64,000 nucleotides of DNA, from assembly GCA_963693305.1 (NCBI GenBank), contig OY855913.1, forward strand, positions 7,992,201 to 8,056,200, given 5' to 3'. This document shows, in pieces, positions 48,068 through 60,600 of this stretch; the stretch's first letter is position 1, and each line of letters opens with the position of its first letter. The notes under the pieces are model-generated. The model ran no database searches, was not told the origin of the DNA, and was given only the letters and a program-made list of their open reading frames with translations. The position numbers and the translations under genes are program-made. The stretch comes from Meandrina meandrites (Eukaryota; Cnidaria; Anthozoa; Scleractinia; Meandrinidae).

Positions 48068-49121
48068 TTTCTATTTCTTACACAGTACGAATCAATCGCG
48101 GCGGAACTCAAAGCGAAAACATGCAACTCGGCTGAGCGCGGGAAAACAGGTTGCACGTGCTTTATAAACTAATGAGCTCGGCAAACAAAAAAACATATTT
48201 ACTATCATTTACATGTAGACAGTGCATCAAAAATAGCTCTAACGATGAAGTTACTTTTCTGCATTGTTACTGAACAAAAAAGTACTTCCCATATATTGAT
48301 ACATGCAAGAAATAAAGTAGATATGCCCACAGTAAAATAAAGACTGTTTTGGATAAATTATCTCGGTGTGTTTTAAATTGTCAAATATACTACCCATAAA
48401 ACTTGTTGTCATGCAAACGTTTTTTTATATTTCATTAATTTTATTTTTTATTGGGGGCGTATCATATCCTGTCTTTACTTGCAGAGAACTAGCACATATG
48501 CCCAAGCCGACTTTCATCTTTTTTTTAGCGGAAATATGATATCCTTGTGAACGAAATGTAGCCACCGGCGCTTTGAATATCTAGTTGCCTTTTCAAATGC
48601 TTTTTAATGGAAACCATCGAAATGAAAACAATTTCAGGCGCTATCTAGTTCTAACGATGCATTATTTACAACATAAAAGTATTACACCTGTCTAATCTAA
48701 ATTGAACGTATTGTGTTTTAAATTTATCCACCAATTACAGATAGTGTGGTTAGCAACATAGCGGAGTAAAGTTACAAAAACATGAGTATTCTTAACTACC
48801 AGAATTCCAAATGACTCCTGATGTTTGTTGACTGAGTTTCCGGAGTTTACAGTCTCAGTCTGCAAATCAAACGCTTTAGAATTTCAAGATAAGCCTTTTT
48901 CGTGCAGAAACACGGGGAAACTTGTTATATCCCTTGTTCGATGTTTTTTAGCGTTTTAAACAAGTTTGTTAAGATGTATACTTATGCTTGCTACCGCAAT
49001 TTCACATTCACCTTGTGAATTGGGCTTTGTTCACGGCGAAAGCTAATTTTTAACGTGGGCCATTAATATTTTGCTCGGGTAAAAATTAATTACGCCAGGG
49101 AGCCGTGGAATTCGACAGTGA
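48068..49121. other. Intergenic, no feature seen
   Basis: AT-rich sequence with no supported exon, repeat array or inverted repeat. Confidence 0.5.
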
Positions 49122-50422
49122 AACATGGATTCTCAACGCGCTTGGGAACAGTATACATTTTGGTTTTCACATCATCTAAATCACGTTCATTTTCAACGGA
49201 AAAGTCACCATGCTCATCGACGTCCGTGGCCACACTGTGAAAAGTGTACAACAGCTCTTGATAAAACCAAGTATGAAGACAGAACTGGGAGATTTGGTCT
49301 TCGGTCCAAACAGACTAGAGAAAGTGCGACAAAGGTTGGTCCATATTTAAGTTCATTCTTCCGACTTTGTTCTTCTATTATTATGGAAAAATGGATGGTA
49401 ATTTGCGTATTATATTTGGTAAAAGAACTTGGTGTTACTGAAAACGAATTGAAATTTTGAAGTAACAGTGGATTATATCAAGTGATTCAAATATGTCGAA
49501 AATTCTCGGTATATGACACTAACCGAGCAACATGAATTAACAAAATGTAAAAGTTTGCAATTTGAAACACTGTCGAGGAAGAGGAGATAGCAAAACCCTA
49601 AAATTCTATTAGTTGCGTACACTGAAATTCTGCTTGAAAATGAGGATTGTGGTATTTTAAAAGCTGGTGTCTGATATATGAGCCACGTTAGTCCATGACA
49701 GCCAGGAAATATCATCAACGCCTTGGTTTATATATATAATAAGTTAACTTGGAACATTTTGCTATCTGATTAGATCGGTCGGTAGCCTGCGATCTTGCCC
49801 TTTCTCCAAACTTATATTATCATCCCTCGCTTTTTTGAAAAAAAATAATAATCATCTGATCGCAGGTTAACCGGTTGGTGACCATGTGAAAACAAAAGAT
49901 TTAAAAATTGGTGGCGTTCCGTTGCGTGCAATTTGTGTTGCAATGAACTGTTTGTAAGACGAGTTGCGAGTGTCGTATATGTATTACTCCTGGATCACTC
50001 CATGCGGTATGCGTTCTAGAACGATCATATGCGATCAGCGATCATGTCCGATCAAGTGGAAACCAGCGTTTGTTGTACAGTATTTAGAGGCGTCCCCAGC
50101 TCAAGAAAGGTTGTTATACTAGAGTGTTCCACTGGTGAACGCATGACAGTGGATGTCACGTTTAAGAAGGAAAAATAACTTGAAAAACTTCACGGTTCTT
50201 ATTTAAACTCTCTGCTCTTTTTTGGTTTTCGTTTTTTTTTTCAATTCCCATTTGCAATACCGGTATTTGAAACTCGAAAGGGGACGCGAGGAAGGGGGGG
50301 AGGTTGTTCTGGAACTCCTCGAACCTTCCCCAGTGGACGCCTCTGTTATTGTTACTTATTTTGTGGGAATGGAAGAAGCAAATATCGCAATTTGGCAGAA
50401 AACTTGTGTTGATAGGAACTAA
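49122..50422 (+). CDS. Candidate two-exon small gene, unknown function
   Basis: Exon 1 would end at GACAAAG|GTTGGT (49334) and exon 2 would start at CTCGAAAG|GGGACGCG (about 50282), the first AG after a long T-tract. The frame from ATG at about 49211 reads MLIDVRGHTVKSVQQLLIKP, then ELGDLVFGPNRLEKVRQR, and joins in phase to GREEGGEVVLELLEPSPVDA, then SVIVTYFVGMEEANIAIWQK, ending at TAA 50420-50422 (about 90 residues). A second frame from the earlier ATG (MDSQRAWEQYTFWF) is also open across the same splice. I recognise neither protein. The first has protein-like composition. A real gene is possible, but support is weak. Confidence 0.25.
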
Positions 50423-52538
50423 ATTTCGAGAAAATTTACCAAATCCAAACGGATGGTCTCAAAATCGGCGCAGGGAAATAAAATGCATCCTTGCCGAGTA
50501 GCGTCTTCACAGACTACATGTAATATCTTTCTCATGCAACTTGTGTTCTCGAGCAAAATCCGCGTCAGAAACACGTTGCGCGAGAGAATCTCTAGACAGT
50601 TTACCAGTTCCGTACCGCGTCGACATGTAAAAATGTACACACGTGGACGGTTACCTCCATTAAAACTGTTTGAAAAACGCTCTGCGCGAACAGTCCCACT
50701 CAAAAACAGAGCGCGAGTCACTGGGAAAGGCAGGCCACGATGTCACTGGCAAAATATTTACAAGTTATTAATTGATGTACCTTCCTTGTTTTTAATTGTT
50801 TCCGAGTTTTCTTTACAATTTTCATTTGTGAAAAGAGCGAAGGGCAGTACACAAAGGTCACAAAAAAGTCAATAGAAGTTCTGTTATCGTCTGTCCTTGA
50901 AACCTACTGTCAGTCAATGTCTGGTTATCAGATAGACTGCCGAGTCAAACTTGACATTCATTCAAACAAACACTTCTATTTTGCCCGGAAGTATGCACGG
51001 ATGTGTCTCAAGAAACTAATGCTGAGAACTTCGATGAACAGAGGAAAACTGTGAACTATGTCTGTGGACAAATATCAACGCTTTTGTCTGCGCGTAATAG
51101 AGATTCCAATTATTATATATCGATCTCAATCCTGGTATAGTCTCATAGCATGATGATATGCAACCCACTTCAATGCAAAACAATCTTCACTGAAAGAAAA
51201 AAAATTAGCAAGAGTAAATAAGTTAAAAATAGCAGGAGCTACACTGATGATGTAGATTGGAAAACGATTAGCAAATTTTACCTTTCGCTCATTTTGCGTT
51301 CGAGCTTCGCTGTTGCTCAATAACGAAGGAGGTAGAAGGAGTTTGTGGTCGCAAAGACTTGCGCAACCCTGTCACGTGATTTCATTAAAATCATCCTTAT
51401 CAAAGTCCTCTCAAACTCATTTAAAACTAAATGAAAGAAGTCACTGTTTAAAATTTGCTCAATATGTATTACAGTTCCTTTCAATGTTTTTCTTTTGAAC
51501 TAAAAGTTGTGCTTGTACTACCAATTTTCGAAATTAAAATCAGCATTCTACAGTCTGCGCGTACATATCTTAAAATCTTTTGAGAAAGTGCGAAAAACGT
51601 GAAATGTGAAAAAAGGGCGAAATCCAAGCTACATGCACGAAGGCTTAAAGGAACTGAAAAACTAAAAAAACAAACTGGCTTATTTGCTAAGAGCCCGCTA
51701 TTGCTGCCAAACGTTTTTTTTTTTGGTTTGACTGATCAAATTACCGTAGTTGCATATGTACAATATAAAAACAACAAACAATTGAAAAGGGATCAAAATA
51801 TTTATGCAGTATTGTACAGTAACACAATAGACTCTCTCAAAAGAAACGACTTCATTGTCATGTTAGCTCAAATGCACGCTTTATTAAAATCTTTTCGTCA
51901 GTTTCGTAGCTTTTCTGATGTTGCGGACCTATCTATTTAGTTTTGCTCTCTGTAGCGGTCAAACTTAAAACTCTTCTCTATTAATAAAAATATAACAGTT
52001 TTTTCCATGACGCTGTTAATTACACATACATCATTGATCTTTTTGTACATTAACGCTTAGTCAAATAGTCCTGAACTCCGCTATTCAGAAACTGCTAATT
52101 AAGAATTGGAAACTCTAATGATCGTTCGTTAAGTACGAAAAGTGTGGGAAAAGCCTCTAAAAGACATCAGGTAGTTTAGTATCTAGTTCAAGAAAAGCAC
52201 ACGAAGTTTAGCGCCATTACATGTTATCCCATCCAAGACTCGACAAAGACAGACTTCAGCGCTGTTTTGACATATCCAAGTTCTTTTTGAAAGTTCTTGT
52301 TATTGCTATTGTTATTCAGCTGGCCAGAGTGGTAGAAGAACCATTGATGCCTGTTATTAAAAACTTGATTTTTCACGCTTATTCAAAGGTGCATATTGTT
52401 GCTGGCAGATAGAATGTCAAAAGGTGCTCAGACGGCAGATATACAGTAATTAATTATTAACTGAAAAAGTCTCAGTGCACATAAGATCTGGGAAATCGGA
52501 TACAAGCGTAAGTTTTAGTTCATTTTCCTCCACATTTT
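50423..52538. other. Intergenic, only weak frames
   Basis: Overlapping open frames on both strands at 50419-50875 show no domain. A possible minus-strand two-exon micro-frame at about 51123-51290 reads MSESEDCFALKWVAYHHAMR to a stop, through a 90 nt intron with GT/AG borders. It is too short to call as a gene. Confidence 0.4.
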
Positions 52539-52763
52539 TCAACGTAACAACGCATTTGGATGTTCTTCGATCGATGTCTTCATCTGTTCATACATGTGAG
52601 CTATTTGTGTGTTGGCCAAGGACCTCCATCCCTCAAATGGACTTCTCTTCTCGATATGCCATTCTTTCACTAATGTCCACTGTTCTGGCAACGGATGATT
52701 TAACTGCAGCAGTGAGTTGACACTAACGTTGGCTGGGGTCGGAGAACTCTTGGTTGAGGACAT
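52539..52763 (-). CDS. Small protein of 74 aa, unknown, divergent from the EF-hand gene
   Basis: A single open frame from ATG 52761-52763 (MSSTKSSPTPANVSVNSLLQ, then LPEQWTLVKEWHIEKRSPFE and LANTQIAHMYEQMKTSIEEH) to TGA. The composition is protein-like and amphipathic near the C-terminus. After the stop a neighbouring frame stays open for more than 30 codons (LKNVEENELKLTLVSDF), so a frameshift or a missed splice may hide a longer protein. An RFX-type X-box lies 88 bp upstream. I do not recognise the family. The X-box hints at a ciliary role; that is inference. Confidence 0.4.
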   Translation of the reverse strand: MSSTKSSPTPANVSVNSLLQLNHPLPEQWTLVKEWHIEKRSPFEGWRSLANTQIAHMYEQMKTSIEEHPNALLR

Positions 52764-52850
52764 ATCGTTCCGCGTTCGAATTTAGAAGTTTTATTTCAGT
52801 CCTTTCCCTCTGTTTACATTAGGATCTTGGCACGACTCTGACACTTCCCG

Positions 52851-52864
52851 GTTGTCACGGCAAC
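52851..52864. promoter_or_regulatory. RFX-type X-box between divergent genes
   Basis: GTTGTCACGGCAAC, a 14-mer close to the inverted-repeat consensus GTTNCCATGGNAAC bound by RFX factors that control ciliary genes. It lies 88 bp before the minus-strand 74 aa gene and about 230-290 bp before the likely first exon of the plus-strand EF-hand gene (donor ACAAG|GTTTGT after 53150). Confidence 0.55.
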
Positions 52865-54611
52865 ATGCAGCGCGGAGTCTGGAGCGTGGATTTTAGCCTT
52901 TGTTCTAACAGCGTTTCTGATTGGTTGACTGTTTTCACCGGCTGGAAACGGCAAACAAAGCGTGACTGCTTTTCACTGTGGCGACAAAATAACATTTACT
53001 TTATTGCTGTCAAGATTAATCGCGTCTAAGCTGCGGGATATTCTTCTAGAATCCGCTAATTCGTGGCCTGAGTTTACGGAAACATGGGGTGAAAGCTTCA
53101 GTTCATCTAGTGGACACCACATTCCATTGCTTTGAAGTGGCGGCGACAAGGTTTGTAGAGAAATCCATTGTTGTTATTTTACCGCCTCTTATAATTTGTT
53201 ATCTTTGACTTTTTGCCTTTAACTGTTAGTAGCTATTCGTCTTAAAAAAGGAAAGAGCAGCCCTTCGTTTATTAACGTATCCTATGTGACATAAACAGTT
53301 TATCCGAGTTCCAGTGCTAGTGTGCATGCTATGTATTTTCTTGTTCATGCATAAAATACAGACTTCCCTTTCTCTAAGAACTTTAAAAACGTCAGTTCCT
53401 TTCACAACTAGTAAATAAAGGTCCTCTTAAAATCTAATTCACCTAGAATGCTTAGAGACAATGCTAGTTAACTACAATGATAAAAATCCTTTCTTTTTTT
53501 GCGTTCCAAACTTGTAATTACGTAAATCAAATTAAAATAGTCACTCCTGTAGGCATGACATGGAATGGAAAAGACATCAGAGAGATCTACATTCTCTCTT
53601 TAAAATTACCTTTTGAGATATTTAGAACGAAGGTTAATGAATGAAAATTGTTGTGACTACACATGCTGGTGAATGCTGCTTTCGTTGGTGTGACATTTAT
53701 TGAAAATTTCTTCTTTCATTTGAGTTGACTGCTATAATAATTTATCTTACAATGCAAAGAATGCTCATGGCCTATAATCATTGTTTATTTTCTTTTGAAC
53801 AAGGAATTTAATAAGTCTGAGTGAAGTGCAGTTCAGTTCTTTAATAAATGAAGTTGGGTGGCTATGGTGAAATATATAACAATAGTTGATTAAGAAGTTT
53901 AAGCAGTGTGGTCATGTAAATTGTGCTGTATTTTCTTGATTTAATGCCAGTGCATGCAGGCACTGAATTTTTAAATGCCACATCCACAAGCTTGACTTTT
54001 AAAAATAAATCTGGTGTATAATCGAGGTGGCAGCACTTATTTCAGGTCTGGCTATATATGAACTTGACCTTATAAGTAATAGTAATTGGACTGAGTGGAG
54101 TACAATTCGTGGAGTAATTCAGGGCGAGTAATGTCAAATTAGCTGAGCGCACAGCGTGAGGCCGATTTGAAACCACTCGCCCAATTACTCCCTGAATTGT
54201 GTTACGTATCCGGAAAAGGGGGCTGCAACCAAATAATCAGTTATCTGTACAAGAACTAGGTAATTGCGTAAAGATTTTCATTCAATAAACAGATAAAACC
54301 AAGAAAGTAAATTATGCCACATCTTGTGAACACTAGTTATTTCACTTGTTTTGATAAAAGGTTTTATTCTGATTGTTGTCGTTTTCCTGTTTAGGACACT
54401 CTGGAGTACACCTTTGAGTTTGATGACAAGAAGCTGACGTCACATTGAGTGACAAAAACATGTGGACAGAGCTTGAATTTCGCGCAGTACACGCACTACT
54501 TCTGATGTCTTGAAGAATACTACCCTTATTCAAGAAGTTGTTATTCAATTTTTGCTATCCAAGGGTGTTTGATTTTATTTATTCTACCAAAGAAAAGTCA
54601 TATTTGTCATT
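52865..54611 (+). other. 5' region of the EF-hand gene: probable non-coding first exon, intron and 5' UTR
   Basis: A GC-richer stretch ends in GGCGGCGACAAG|GTTTGTAG (donor after 53150). A strong acceptor, GTTTTCCTGTTTAG, lies at 54381-54394, and the following 217 nt run as 5' UTR to the ATG at 54612. This UTR has several short frames. The intron between is AT-rich and has no supported feature. Confidence 0.5.
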
Positions 54612-57600
54612 ATGGCACACGATCAACATCTATTATGGACAACCAAAGGAATGAAGCCTTCTTCAAAAGACCATTTGGATCCTTACTCTCTATATGATTT
54701 CTTCAGCACTGCAAATGCCGCCAGGGTTCGGCAAGGAAGGCCTCTTCAGCGAATCAAAAGCGCTGCTCCAAGAATAGGTGGAAGGCATCCTGATAATAAA
54801 GATAGTATGATTAGAAGTCCTTTAGGAAGCCATGCATCTTTGAGAAATCCATCACCGACCCCGGCAACATCACGCCCATTATCATCCAGGAGTGGAGGAA
54901 GTTCATTAAGCTCAATGCAGAAAAGTAAACCAGGACCCACCATGTCCCCAACATCATTATATCTTGGACTTCACAAAGCAAGATGCAAATCAGCGCCTCC
55001 AAGGCCTACAGATTATTACCTTCCTCAAAAACCTAAAAGCGGAAAATCTCGTATGGGGTCAGCATCTTCATCTTCTCGAAGTGCTCCAAAACGTGCATGG
55101 CTGAATAGGACAAGTTCTGCAAAAAGTCAGCATTCTCTTTTATCTCGAGAAGAAGTGGAGAAGCGACATAAAGAACGCTGTAAATCAGCACCACTTCCTT
55201 ATGATTTTAGTTCTATTGACATTGTTACCTCTGTTCCTGAACATGGTTCTGATGTACAAAGATTAAAAGCATTTACCCGCCCTTTAACCTGTATGCCAGA
55301 TATTGTTCAGAATGTTCTTTCACACAATGGTTTAAGACATTGCTGTTCTGCTTATCAGCCTAGACCTAAATCATCTTCTTGTTCGGTAGGTGTTCTGGCA
55401 GTTTAACTGAGTCAGTGTCAGAGGTTATTCACTGTTTTCAATAGATCCTGAGAACTTTGAGGATTTTTCAAGGATGCTTAAATTTTATTTAAAAGATCTC
55501 TGGAAAGCAAATACAAAGATCTTGCAAAGGTCACAGCAGAATTTGTTGCAAAGATCTTTGAAAGGTTCTTAAACAAATTCTTTGTAGGTCCATGGAAGTT
55601 CCTTGAGAATCCTTGACCATTTTTCCAAGGTTTCGGAGGATTGTTGTAAGATTCTTGCAGGAACTTTAAGAATATGTGCAAAATTCTTGAAGATCTCGTA
55701 GGTCAGAGATCCTAAAGGTTGTCAAACAGGGCTGCCTACATTCATGTTGTTATAGAATTAGAGCATATATATCCCAGCTGAGTAGCCAGCCATAAACATG
55801 AAGTCCGTGGTGATTTTTGCCAGCTGCTGGCTACTTTTGACAACCATGGTCTTGGTAGTTTAAGGACAATACATGAGGTTCAACATGTATGTACACTATT
55901 TAGCAGCATGTTTGGCGATGTCACTTAAGTTGCAACTTTTTTCTTTGACAGAGACAACAGTTTTGGCCAGTTTCGAGACCCACAGTGGTAAGCTAAAAAT
56001 CATTTCTCCTGTTGACTGTTCCTCATTTCTTCCTGTTACCAAAATTCATGGATTTACAACAGACCATAATAGACTTCTACTAATTTTTGTACTCTCTCTT
56101 TTCAGTTCCACAGAGGAGATGTTCCTAAGTATCTTCACTTTGTGAAGCCAGCTGGATTTTGGAGGCGAGGTGAAGAAATTCATCCCAGGACTGGTCACGA
56201 AGACAATCTGTCTGTACTTGGTGACCACCAAGATGTTTCAGCGAGGACAGATTTTCCACTGGATGGAGAGGATGACATGGAGGAAACAGTGCTGTATGAG
56301 GAACAGTTTATAGTACCTGCCACGCCTTCTGAGGCTTCTTTATCTGACAGAGAATACTCACCAGAACCAAGAGGTAGTGCCATTTTACTGAACAATTTTA
56401 GTCAAATTCATGAGCCACTTGCCCCTTAGGCTCGATTACCAGCCGCTGTTCGGGGAATGAGCCTACTTGCCCCTTGCCCATGTGGCAAATGCTTCATTCA
56501 AATAATTATTACTGCAGTTCCCTTAGAATTTTATGACTAGGTGCATTGCTGGTAGCCCCAGGACAGAGTTGTATGTGTTCCAAGCCTAGGCTCTTGCCTC
56601 CTCAAAACTTAGTTTTATAGGTTTTCTTTACCTTTCAATTGCCTCTCCAAGCTGAAAACAGTGTAAATTTGGCTTAAAATGTGAAGAAAACAAAGCAGGA
56701 ATCACGTAATTGCCATGAATGAGCTCACGAACTCGAACTACTCTCGGCTCATTAATGGTCAGCGGTTTGGACTTATGTAAGATTACATGATGTATATATT
56801 GCTTCACTGCTCGGTGCCGCCTACCACAAAACATTCTCCTTCTACTTCAAATTTTCGGGAGAACCCTTATCACCAGCTAGAATTCATGCAGCTCCCCATA
56901 AACATGAGGTGTTTTACAGCTTAAATTATTCCTATATTGCTCTCTGAAAGCTGCCACATAAGGACAGCCATTAACATACTGAGTGCTTGTGAATTGTCTA
57001 CAGATGAAGAACTACTAGCTGAAGAGGAGGATTTGGATGCCAGCTCCTTTAAAGATCTCGCTGATAAATACTTGGGCGAGGGAGAAGGAGAAGAAAATGA
57101 TCTTAAGGAACATGTAACACCTGGCACAGCTGCGCCTGAACCAAAGGAAGAGGAACAGCCACCCAACGATGAGATCCGAGAACCTGCTGAACCGGTATGA
57201 ACCTGTTTATGTCCAGTTAATAATGTTTACATGTAAATCCTGTCTCCTTTGTTGTGACTGCCTATAAGCTTGCTTTAATTTGTTGGTTTTTTTTAAAAAA
57301 GGGTGTTAATCAGCCAGTAATTAAACACAATCTGATTGAATCTAGTTACACTGTACATGACCATGTATTAAGTCTCTTAAAGCTCAGTGATAATTTATAG
57401 CAACCAGTGCACAGAAGGTCACTGCGAATTGGACTCCTGCCTTTACTAAGTACAATCACATGTAGCTCATTAACTGATATTTTTCCAAAGCAATTTGTTC
57501 CCCCAAATAAAATTCACCATTAAGTATTGCAAAATGCTCCAAAATCACTTGCTACCAATTAAAATACTGTCTTCAGCAATCCCTTAGTGACTGCTCTGGA

Positions 57601-60600
57601 TCTGTAGTTATGAAGGGGCCCCCTTAATTAAGTTGTTAACATTAATTTAACAATAATATTAGTAACAATGCATGACCAGTAATACTTTTTTTTGGACAGG
57701 CATTTGAAATTATCATAACTAAACTGGAACCTCCTTCCGATCTTAATTCATCCCCTGAGGAAGAGCAAACAGAGATTACAAATGACAAACCCATTGATGA
57801 TTTAGAAATTGTTGTTCCTGAAATGCCGCAATGGGCAACCAAAGAAGATGGTGATGCAGTTCCCATAGAAGAGGAAAGCTTTAATGATATTCAAGAGAGG
57901 AATGTTGTGCCAGAGCCTGCAGAGGAACCTGATCCTGTTGAAGAGGAACCGGCAAAAGAAGTAGAAGAAGAGCCAGCACCCAAAGAGGTTCCCAAGAAAA
58001 GTGAGGCTGAAGAGCCAAAGCTGCAAACACATCAAGTGAAATTCTCTGACTCTCTTATTCTGACAAGCTTCAAATCACCATCACCTAATGAAGAAAAGAA
58101 GGTACAGCCACCGATAAAACCAATTTTAAAGCCTGCTGTGAAGACAGAATCTCCACCACCTAAACGTGGAGAACCTAAAGTGACACCAGCCTCACCAAAG
58201 AGAGTGATGCCAGTTTTGGAGCGCAAAGTGGCAGATAAACCACCACTGGTTAAACCAACAGCTGTGGTGCCAGATCAAGTGGTGGGGGTCCAAACAGAAC
58301 AGAAGGAAGAAGAGAAACAGCCTGAAGAAGAACCAAAGATGGCAGAAGAAAAGACAGAAGATCCTCCTAAACTGGAACCTCAAGTGTAAGTCTTGATCAT
58401 GAATAGCATGCCTGTCTTCTTTCAATTTGCTCTTGGCTGTGTTGTCGGTGAACTTCAGCGGATTCAGGTTGAGCGTTTAACGGCCTCAGTTGTCGTGTTC
58501 GTTGTAACGGTTGAATTGATTGCGTTGCAAGGCAAAATGACAGACGTTGCTAGGCAGGAATGATGACGTTCTGTCTGGGAAAAAGCATGTTGCGGTTTTC
58601 CCAGGCAGAACGTTGGCATTCCTGCCTAGCAACATCTGTCATTTTGCCTTGCAACGCAAATCAATTCAACTGTTACAACGAACGCGACAACTGAGGCCGT
58701 TAAACACTCAACCTGAATCCGCTGTAAGTCTGAAATGGAAATAGAAAATTTGTAAGTACATATTTTCATATTTTCATAATTACAATATTTAGGAGCATTC
58801 CCTTATATGCCCCCTCTGCAAAAGTTGCTTATTTTATACTACTGTTACTGATCACCATGCAGAGGCACCCAAAATATAGAGTGTGAGAACATGTGAGTTA
58901 TGGTTCTCTCCAATATATGCCTTAGTGTGAATTTAGGAATATCCAGTTTTGACTTTTAAACAAATAAAAACCAAGCTGTAAAAAGAAAATTTCTTAGAAT
59001 AGCTTGAGGCCTTAAAGTTGTACTTCGTAATCCAGTCAAGAAGGTCAATGGTCTATTCCTCAAGATGATAGCTTGAGTAGAAATAAAAGTTGACATGCAT
59101 AATTTCTTCATTTGTAGTTTACCCAGACCAGAGTACATAAGGGCACCAGGTGCTTACAGGATGTATGACCCAAAGGTTTGTTCTTGTTTCTAGTGAATTT
59201 ATTTATAGCTTGAATCTCAGAGCCTCTGAAAACTCAACATTACTGCAAGTCAGTTGACCACTTGGCAATGTTAAAACTTCTGAACCAGTGGTTTGTTAAA
59301 ATGGATCTATGGTGGCAAATATATTGCTAACTGACTGATTATGTGTAATTATTTTCAACGGGGGAGGGGTACTTGGGATGATTGAATGGGGGCAAAAATC
59401 AAGACCCAGACAAATCCCCGGACCAAAAATTAACGCTCCAAAAATCCCATGCCAAATTTCTGACCCATGAAATTCCAGAAAGGGTTATGATTCATATAAT
59501 TTAGAAAAAAACATTTAGAAATTGAATGTTCAAGTTTGTTTATTCATCATAACATCTGAATTTATCTTTCCCTCATCTGGTAGTCATTTTAACAACACTA
59601 GAGATGCCCAAGAACACTTGCCAAATTTTCTACCCAAAAAATCCTGCAATCGAAAATTTCAAACCCCCAAAAAATCCTCTGACCATCCACGTCACTTGAA
59701 ATCTCTGAGTACCCCCCCACCATGGAATTAGTTGCATGACCCTTGCAAGAGAAAATAAGTACACAGAAAAAGATTAGCTTGATTAAATGTTAAAAAAAAT
59801 CATATAAAGAGTGAGTGTATTTGACATAGCAACATGTGCCTCATTTTAAGGCTTTTGAAACCACTGATGAGAATTTGTTATTCATAGAGTCTTTAATGTC
59901 TCTTCTCATTATCATCTACTGAATTATATATATTGAACTATGTGCTTGCTTATATTATAACACAAATAAGACTGACTGAGTGGTCAGTCAGTTATATTTT
60001 ATTTTTTTCACATGTTGCAAAATTTGTAAATTCTGATAAATTTAAACAGCAAGGTGCAATTAATAAAACTAATATTCATTTGGCAATACTGGAAAATATT
60101 TATTAAAAAGTCTCAGAATTGAGTTCTTGATGCTAATTAATTTATAAAAATTGCAGTTAATTAGCCTGAGGTGGTATTATTAAGTTTTGAAAATATTGGC
60201 TCTTTTCTACCATAAATTAGAAAATTGCTTACCAAATTTGCAAGATCATTTAATTGGCAACTTCCTTTCGTTCAAGTTCCTAAAACAGTATGAATTCAAC
60301 ACAAGCTAGACTAGCAAGGAAAGGGTTTTTTTCAAAAATAATCCTGTTTCATGTCAAAATATTTGCCCTTCCTAATTCTACAGATTATGGTAATTGAAAT
60401 TTTGTTTCCCCCAATTAACTAGCCACCTGTCATTACCACCTAAAATATAATTGCAAGAGACAGTAATTTTGATCAGTGATATGTTTTGTTTGCATTATTT
60501 TGTCTGTTATGATAGACAAAAATATGTTTTGTAGTTCAGATTGAGAATAGTTTTGCAGAAACATCAGCGCAACACAGAATCCTATACTTTGTCGTAAGTC

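Noticed and set aside
50419..50875. Overlapping 100-140 codon frames on both strands
   Set aside because: No start context, splice sites or domain; frames on opposite strands are equally open.
51599..51940. 113-codon plus-strand frame
   Set aside because: Begins at GTG, is Lys-rich, has no domain or splice support, and sits in AT-rich intergenic DNA.
52221..52412. 63-codon frame with one hydrophobic segment
   Set aside because: A single short frame in AT-rich DNA; the hydrophobic run is expected from T-rich codons.
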